Shown one piece after another: positions 25,901 to 34,900 of a stretch of 64,000 nucleotides of DNA; the first letter of the stretch is position 1; each line of letters begins with the position of its first letter. Origin of the DNA: Micrasema longulum. Lineage: Eukaryota; Arthropoda; Insecta; Trichoptera; Brachycentridae. The notes below the pieces were generated by a model. The model had not been told where the DNA came from. It searched no databases and saw only the letters and a list, made by a program, of their open reading frames with translations. The translations under genes and the position numbers were made by a program. The stretch is from contig JAGVSM010000452.1 of assembly GCA_022494885.1 (NCBI GenBank), positions 1-64,000 on the forward strand, written 5' to 3'.

Positions 25901-28900
25901 TTGTTTCGAATATTTAATTTATTGATATTAATAAAACAAACAGACAAAACAGAGTTCCATTCTCAATGCATATTCCTTGTTAATAGGGAAATATCACATA
26001 CTTCGAAAAGCGATAAAAAATTATGAAATGGATTTAGAAAAATTAATTATATTTTCAAAATATATGTCTCCACAAAAACGCAACATGTTTGGCCTTGACA
26101 ATTGTGACGTCGAGATTCGTGACGATGTTTTGTTTAAGTTTAAACGGTCACAAAGTTATTGACGTAAGACGTTTTTTTTTCCTTTATTAGGGCCTTCTAC
26201 CAAAATATAATAACATCGGCCAAAAACAAGTTACATTAATTTACAATGAACATGAGAACAACACAAACAAAAGGAATAACAATATAGATACAAACAATAG
26301 ACAACAAAATTATATGTACAAAAATAACTTAAAATAATAATTGTAATAATAAACATGTACATAAAGGGGCGTGGCCAATGTAATGAACGTTTGCGCGGGA
26401 ATTTAAAATTATATATTTTTTTTTAAATATGCCACTTATAAGTATATAAAGTTTTTTTTTTTACTCGACAGCATTTTATAGACACGTATTAATTTAAATT
26501 GAAAAAGTGGTATTTCCTTGTTGTGGGGAAGTGTTCTCCTGTAAAATATTGTTTTTTGGTAAGGTATTCAAAACAAAACACTTTTATTGGATTGAGTTCC
26601 ACTTTTATTTTTTTGAAATATATGTGACGCGTTTCGCCTTGTTAGGACATTATCAAACTGACTTAAATATCGGTTACGATGTTTAATGACTTAAATGTCG
26701 GTTACGATGTTTTGGCGATCGTGGCTCAATATATCGAGCTATAATCGGCAGAACAACGTAAGCGACAAATGGTGAATTGTGCAGGATAGTTTTTTTTTTT
26801 GTTCCATATGTATTTTTTTTAATAATTCAGTAAATGGGATTTACAATGGTTGGTTACTGCCAATACTGAAATGACAGCCAAATTGTTTAAATACCTTCAG
26901 ATTTTAAGATAGTGGCGGTTACGCTGTTTTGCCTATAACTCTGACAGTGGTTCGAGCTAGCGTAATCGCCTACATTGTCGTCGGTTACGTTGTTTTGCTT
27001 AGCTTAAAAATAATATGGCAACATATATATATAAATATATTTTTACAGTGGAATGATGCGGAGTAATACATAGAAAACTATAATTGACCTATAATTTTGG
27101 TTTATTTATAAATATTGTTTTTTGTTGTTGTTATAATGGCTGTTGTTTTCTTTTAATAAATAAAAATAAATATCCTCAAATGTGGCAGGTGAATTTTACA
27201 GAGCTATGATGTTTTTAACACTTGTGCAGGGGACAATAAGGAACACTTTTCCTTAAAAAAACGCAATTCGCAAAAAATGTCGCTTACGTTGTTCTGCCGA
27301 TTATGGCTCGATATAATAGCTGCCGAGCAACGTATTTTGTATAATAGATTTATTGTGAGTGTTCCGTATGTTATCTGCATGTGAAAGTAAAGCAAAATAA
27401 AATTGTTGCAACTTGTTACGTGGCTGACGTAATCGTAAATTACTGGCCTGTATTATTTTCGTTAGCCCCTCTGTCACTTTTCCACAAATATTTTTATATC
27501 CGCCATTTTGTATTTATTACCTTCATTTTTTTTGTATTATTTAAAATTTATTTGTTAGTTTAAGTTTATTTACGTTATTGAATACTCCAGCATACCCGTC
27601 AGAACAGTTGTTCTACATGAAGGTGCTGGATATGAGACAACTGTACCTAAAGGAAGCACTTACACACTTCTGGTCGAACAATAAGGAGAGGTCTAAGCAA
27701 AATGTCCGTACGAGGTTTACCCAGAGCATGAATTATGTCATACCCAAAATCCGTATGCCTTTTTCTCAGAGACATCTCTCGTTTATCGCACTGAGAGTGT
27801 TTAATATTTTGGAAGAGCGTATTAAACTCTCAAGGACAAAAACTATTTTCAAGAAAGTAGTTAAGGACTGGATTTTCCTTAGTGGGAGGATTTGAGTAGG
27901 AAACTCCTTGATGATTTTCCGAATGTTTGTGTTTACTATTTACCATATTGATGTGCCATGTATAAAATATTTTTTATGTTTCTGATTCTATATTTGTGGA
28001 GATATACTAATGTGTTTGTGTCAACTAATTGCTAGTCCCATCTCAACACAGGACTTTTAGTCCCATGGACTTGGGACTTGTCTCAAATAATGTACAATAA
28101 ACTTATGTATGTAAATAAATAAATGAATTAAAATTCCATATTTTATTGCAGGTATTTACAATATTGTGGCTGTTTAAGTATTCTACTAGCCGCCCAAGGG
28201 AGCCATACTATATTATTCTAATATTATTAATATTTTTTTACCGATTATAAAGATAGGATTTGGATTTTTTTTTAATAATGAAAAATTACGTTTTTAATCG
28301 ATTTTTTATATTTATTTTAGAAAATAAAAGACGAGTGATACTTAAATCCACAAATTTGGAATATACAAATTTTGGATTATTTGTAAATTTCCAAATTTGT
28401 GGATTAAAGTATCACTCGTCATTTATTTTATATAATAAATTACAATGAACTTCGCTTGTCTGCAAACATTCGAACATACTCAAAACATTGTTGAATCAAC
28501 TAACTGGTAAAAGAAAAAGTATAAAAATCACCGGTTCAGCCGGATGAATCTCACCCGCATGATTAAGGTTTCAGCTCTCTTACTTCACAAAAGTCAGCAG
28601 ATGGAAGAGTGGAAGAGAGAGAAAAACCAATATTTCACATCCCTCCTTTGCCAGGAATCGAACCCGGAACCTCAAGCATAGTAGACTAACACGCCAACCA
28701 GTTTAACATGGAGTGTAGTTAACTCCACTATCCACTCGATTTCCTTTTTCAGGTTTTTACCTGAGAGTAGCCATCGAGTCGAAAACACTCCTTCAGAATT
28801 CTGGTTCTATTGCATCTGCCTGGAGACGAACAAATTTAAACATTAGTTGAGTTTGACATACTGAAAATATTTATTTTATAGGGTATTTGAATAATGAATT

Positions 28901-31900
28901 CAAAATAAAAACAAACCTACTTAAAAAACAGACTGGGAAAATTCAGTGGGTTTTTTTTGTTTTTTATAGTCTATTTAAAATTTACCTAAATTAAAAAAAA
29001 CAATAATTAAGTATCGAATTATCAGTGCTATGATTTTTCAAAGTATTGTAATTTTGAAATTACTCCCCCTGTGACGTCACAAGTTCTAGTCGGCGAGTTC
29101 TGCTAAATGGTGAGTTGGGTTCCCGGAAACCGGAAATCTATCACAACACTATCACTGGTTGATTCAGAAGAACTTGTGACGTAATTCAAAGTATTTAAAT
29201 TTGTTGCAACAGAGAGGGAAAACGTTTTTGAGAAGGGAATATGGAAGTCTAGGCATTTACAGGGCTTATGACCTGTCATTGGCTGGTTTAAGTGGCCACT
29301 TTACACACTGTGTAACATTCACCATTCTGCCTTTGTTTGAACATCCACATTTCCTCAACTCTTCTATGACTTTTGTGAATGTGTTAAAATTTAACTATGA
29401 ATAACTTCCCAGGAAGGAAATCCAGCCAGTCTGCAAGCATTTGGACATACTCAAAACATTGTTAATTTAAAGTAGTTCATTTTTATTAATTTTTTCATAC
29501 ATTTTTGAGATACTTTGCCAAACAATCAAATGCTCTAATTTTTATCGTGTGTAAGAAAAAAAAAATTCTATCCTTTTTCCCCTAGCAATGAATTTCTCCA
29601 TCCAGAATAACACAACATTTATTTGTTTGTTTTTTTAATATTTTTACTATATTATTTCAATGCTGTTTTCAGATTGCCGGGTTCAACGGTCTCTCGGAAG
29701 CTGTCCGTATCTAGACTTCACCAGCGCTGTGAAGGATGTGCGGAGGTTCAACTACATCTGCGCCCTTCTTCAACTCCTCATGGCTGGTCAGAAGCTGACC
29801 GCCCTTCCCGGGGCCGCACAGAAAGTCCTGCTGGCCATGATCGAGGAAGTCGCCATGCAAGGTAAGAGTCCCATCCGAGAACAACCTATCTTGACTGGTC
29901 AAAAGCTGACTGCCGTCCTATTCAAATATGAATCCCCGATCTTCCAAATAAGACTGGAAAAAGCTCATTATTTTCATGGATCAATAGATAATTTAGATTT
30001 TTTTTAACGATACAAAATATTGTTTTAAAACACATATCAAAATTGCTATAGAGACGTCACAAGAGCAAAATTTTTTGTTTATATTTTATTCGTTTTATTT
30101 ATTAGTTTTCATTCTTTTATCATACCAGTCCAGGGACTATGAAATATTCTAGTGCGAAAACACCCTTTTAAATAAATATTTCATATCAACCATGTCAGGA
30201 ATCAAACCCAAGACCTTTTGCATGGTAGGCAAACGCGCTGACCATTACACCAAGACTATCTAGTTGTTATTTTTTTTTGTTCAGCTACAGATAGTTGAAC
30301 AATAAAAGTTCAGAAATAATACATTGTGTAGCATTCACCACTCTGCCTGTACATGAACGTAATTTTTTTTTTTTTTAAGGAAAAAGAAATATTTGCGTTC
30401 TTATGACATACCCAAATATTCAATTTTGACGGCTATTTTCAACGAGTTCTAAATAACTCACTGTTAGAAAATGGGAATCAAGTTGGGGTAGAGCAGGATT
30501 TGAACCATTGACCTTTGGTCCGTGAGTCCGAGATACTAGCCACAGGACCACAACCCGATTGTAAATTATTATATTGTAAATTAGTTATAATTTGTTAATC
30601 TTAATGACTCCCGAAGGGGTGAAATCCAGTCTTTTGTCTACAAACATTTGGACAAACTCAAAATATTGTAATAAAACCAACTTGTTTAAGAAGTTTAAAA
30701 ATTGGAAAATAGTGTTCAGGCATTGCCTAGTATGTGAAATAATTCGACCAGATGAATCTCTTCACAACAATAAAGGTTTCAGCTTTATTTAACTTCACTA
30801 AAATCAACAGATGGAAGAATTGAAGAAATATGGATGTTTGAGCATAGGAAAAATTGTGAATTTTACAGTGTGTAAAGTGGCCACTTAAACCAGCCAATGA
30901 CAGGTCATAAGACTTCTATATTACCTTCTCTAAAATATTCTCCACCATTTGTTGATGTGGATCTGTGTCAGTGCGTATTGTGATCACTTAAATCTGACAA
31001 TAACGGGTCATAAGCTATATGGCTTTCCATATTCCCTTCTAAATCAATGATAAATTTCAGTTTAATATTTGCATAACTATCTTACAAGTAGTACATCGGT
31101 CTATTTTCTAACATTAAGAAATCAGTTGTGCTTTGGAGTGAGCTTGCTATTTGTAGCACAGAGCTAACAAAAGGTCAAGAACCTGTTTGGCTATGTTATT
31201 CTGCTTGTATTTCAAATACTATTATATTTAATATCTGCAAGTGCTTATTCACTATGTAAAAACTGTGCAATAAATGTACAATTATTATTCAGCTGGCAAC
31301 TTTTGACGAAAGATCTATTCTTGCTAATTAAGTGTGCATAGTATTATTTATTTAAATCGTACATTTGTACTATTATTTAATAAGCGCTTTGGCGGACTTA
31401 TTGCTCGAAACAATATTTTTTAGCCAACTAAAAAACAGACTGGTCAAAAGAAGTGTTGGTTAAAAATTTGTACTAAAAAAAATACATCAATAGAAATGGT
31501 ACATACATGAATAAATATAATTAATTCAAAATAACGGTTGTTTTTGAATGGGGAGATAAAGCTTGCACACATCGTATTTTAATTGTCAAGAAACCGAGTA
31601 CGCGCTTTAAATTGAAGCCGACTAAACTACTCATAAATAAGTAGTTTTACGTTTTGGACATTAGTTACTCTGTAGACGTCGCTTAGTACGCAACCGCCGA
31701 TTGAAAATCAATTATGCCGTGTTGTGTCGTTTTTAAGTGTCAAAATGCTGCTCTTTTTAAAAGGGAATACGTTGGGATCACATTTCATGTGTAAGTAGCG
31801 AATTCGCAAATAATATTATTTAAGAAGTGGATTATTTTACCATCCGTCACATTGTTAAATAAAACAAGGCGGACATTTTGTTAGTATGACCAGGTAGTCG

Positions 31901-34900
31901 AATTTTTTACCCGTCTTTTATTTAATTAACCTTAGTATAATATTAAATGGTATTTATTTACTTAATTAATAAATATATTTTTTTTTTTTTACATTTGCCT
32001 AATAAAAGTACCTTTTTTTATAGTCCAGTCAGTAAAATATTTTTATAGTAAAACATAACATAAAATTTTCTTTTATTTGTGCTATGATAATATATTGTTT
32101 ACTGTCTGGCAACATTACGCGGCCACTTCACGCATACGCGCAAGTGGGATGTGGGGTGAAGGTAAGGGTGAAGGTAAGGGTAAGGTATGGCAGACTTTTG
32201 GACACAGTACGAAGTATGCAAACTTGGCTCTATGCGCCTTCTGGTATATTATAATTCTATGCTTGCACAAGTAAACTTAATAAAAGTACATTTATCATAT
32301 CATACCCTACCCTCATCCACACCCGATGATGCATAGAGGACTGATAAACAAAAACACCATCAGGCCGCTTCGAAGGCGGAGAGAATAATACGCCATATCA
32401 GTCTGTCTTTGCATTCAGACCTCGTTTCTCTATCCCAGGCAAGATTGACATTAATCATTTTTTTAATAGGTTAATTTTCTCAACTCTTGAGTGAGCATTC
32501 CGTCAAAAATACTCCATTGGGCTTCTGGTTTTATTTCACACCTAACTAAATTCTTCTTTACACCTGGATGCAAAAAGGTCATAGGGTCTTAACATGTTTC
32601 TTTAATTTTTTTCAGTTCACGAGTCACAACAGAATCCGCGTGTGCTGCGGGCCCTCCTGGGGGCCCTGGGATCCTTATGCGAACAGGAGCGCCGCTCATG
32701 CTGGGGGCGCCCCCTGGGTAGTCGTGCCCTCTGGGGGCACCACCGCAACACGATACGTCGGATACACACAATTGCTGAACGTATCCGTTTGCGTGAGGTA
32801 CTCAAGTGATTTTCTTCCCTTTTTTATCGAAGATTAAAAGGCTCAGTGACTGATGCGCCACTATAGCCAATATTGAGTTATATTCGTACATATTTATTTA
32901 TTTTTATTATACTGTGTGATTTTTAAAACATAAAATTGATTTAAGATATCTTCCTAGGGAAACCTGTTCTAAGGAGCACGGTACAGTGTTCAAAATTTAA
33001 TTTACATGTTTCACATGTCACTTGAAAATGAGTTTTTAAAGAAATGAAATTTATGTATATTTCATAATTATTTCAGCCCGGTCCAGAAACAGTTCCTAAA
33101 TTACACGAATTGCCTGTAGAATGTATTAGAGAAGTTCTTCTTCGGATATCTGACCATAAAGACTTAGAGGTTAGTATTATGCATTTAAAAGTATATTTAT
33201 TTTATTTTTTAAGCCCATAAAATCGATAAAGAATTATTTTTACAGGAGAAAAAAAACTTCTATAATCAGCCCATTAATCTCAAGTATATGACGCAATGTG
33301 CCCTTTTATATGTGATTTCTCTTTTGTGAGTTTTTGTCATGACCCAATATTCTTTTCCTTCAATTTAACAGACAAGGGGCCCGATTTTAGTCATTTTAAA
33401 AGTAACAGCCTGTAGTTCTTATTCAGGAGAAAAAGTGGATTAATATCTCAAAAATTTAAATTGTATGCATATTATTGAACTAATTTTATTTTTTAATAAA
33501 TATAACAAATGAAAGTTCACATCATCAACTTTTAAGTTCGTCTTGCAATGACACATTAAGTTTTTATATTCATTTTACATAAACGGCATGAATTGCGTTT
33601 TTTTCATAAATATACATTCGTAATAAAAATAATAAAATTGCGTAACTTCAACAGTAACAAGTAAATATACTTAAGTAACTAAAAATATTCACATAAATAC
33701 GAAAAAGTAAAAAACATTTTCAAACATAGATAAAAGTCTAAGAATACGATATATCACATACTACGAATACCGATAAAAATATATTAAATGGATTTAGAAT
33801 AAGTAGTTGTATATTCGAAATCAATACGGATATTGAGGAGAAATGTTTTTATATGTAATTTTTTTAATATTTCACTAGAAAAACGCGACATGTTTGGCCT
33901 TGATAATTGTGACGTCAAGATTCGTGACAATGTTCTTAACAAATTTGAACGGTCAGGAACAAATAAACATGAATCGTGACGTATTAGAGGAGTGGCCAAT
34001 GGAATGACCGTTATTGCGGGAATTCAAAATTACAAATTTAAAAATATTTTTTATACTACTAATAAGTAACAATTTTTTTATTTTTTTATTGGACAGTATA
34101 TCATAGACCTTTTTTGCTTTAAAAATGTTTAAAAAAAGTGATATTTCCCTATTATATTGCGAAAAAATAAAAAGCTTGTTGTAAAACTATCAAATCCAGA
34201 ACCAAATATAGCCTTGTCGTCATACTTATTACCATATCTGTGGAGCTTGGGGATAGGCGAGTGCTGTGATAGTTGGTTCTAGAACTTGCAGACCAAAATG
34301 GATATTTGGGGCAGGTATGTCGACACCGACTCCAGTAAATCTTTTAGAATTCTTCTATCAGAAAGTTTTAAAAGATTTTCCAAAGATCAATTATTCATTA
34401 TAATTAACTAAAGCTGCTGGAATATGTAATTTTTTTTTTTTTTTTTTTCGTTTCTTCTGGACACTCTTTAGTGAATCGGTATGTACACTAAAATGGGGCA
34501 ACCAGACTGGAAAATATATATTTTAGACGGCTTCTTACCAAGGGTGGCATTTTGAATCTTCTCTATCCCCTAGAGTGATTAATTTGGGAATTTTCATTTT
34601 TTGCATGCATTTACACTTTGCTTCGTATCTGGCCACACCGATCATCAAATAAATATGAACAAGTGAATCAAACATGATGATTTTTATTTAGAACGTTATT
34701 ATAACCTCAAGCATTATCCAAAACACTTAATTAGGTTGAATTGACCAAACCATATAATTTTTTTCCGTTTTTTTAAGCAAAGTGTTGCCGCATTCAAAAA
34801 ATAAAAATCCCCAAATTAACCACTCTCTAGTGAGTAGAGAAGATTCAGAATACCACCCCAGGGAACAATAAAGTGACTTGATTGGTATAATATTTGTTGA

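Noticed and set aside
32157..32190. GGTAAGGGTGAAGG repeats as a regulatory or telomere-like repeat
   Set aside because: Too short and irregular; the insect telomere unit TTAGG/CCTAA is not present as an array.
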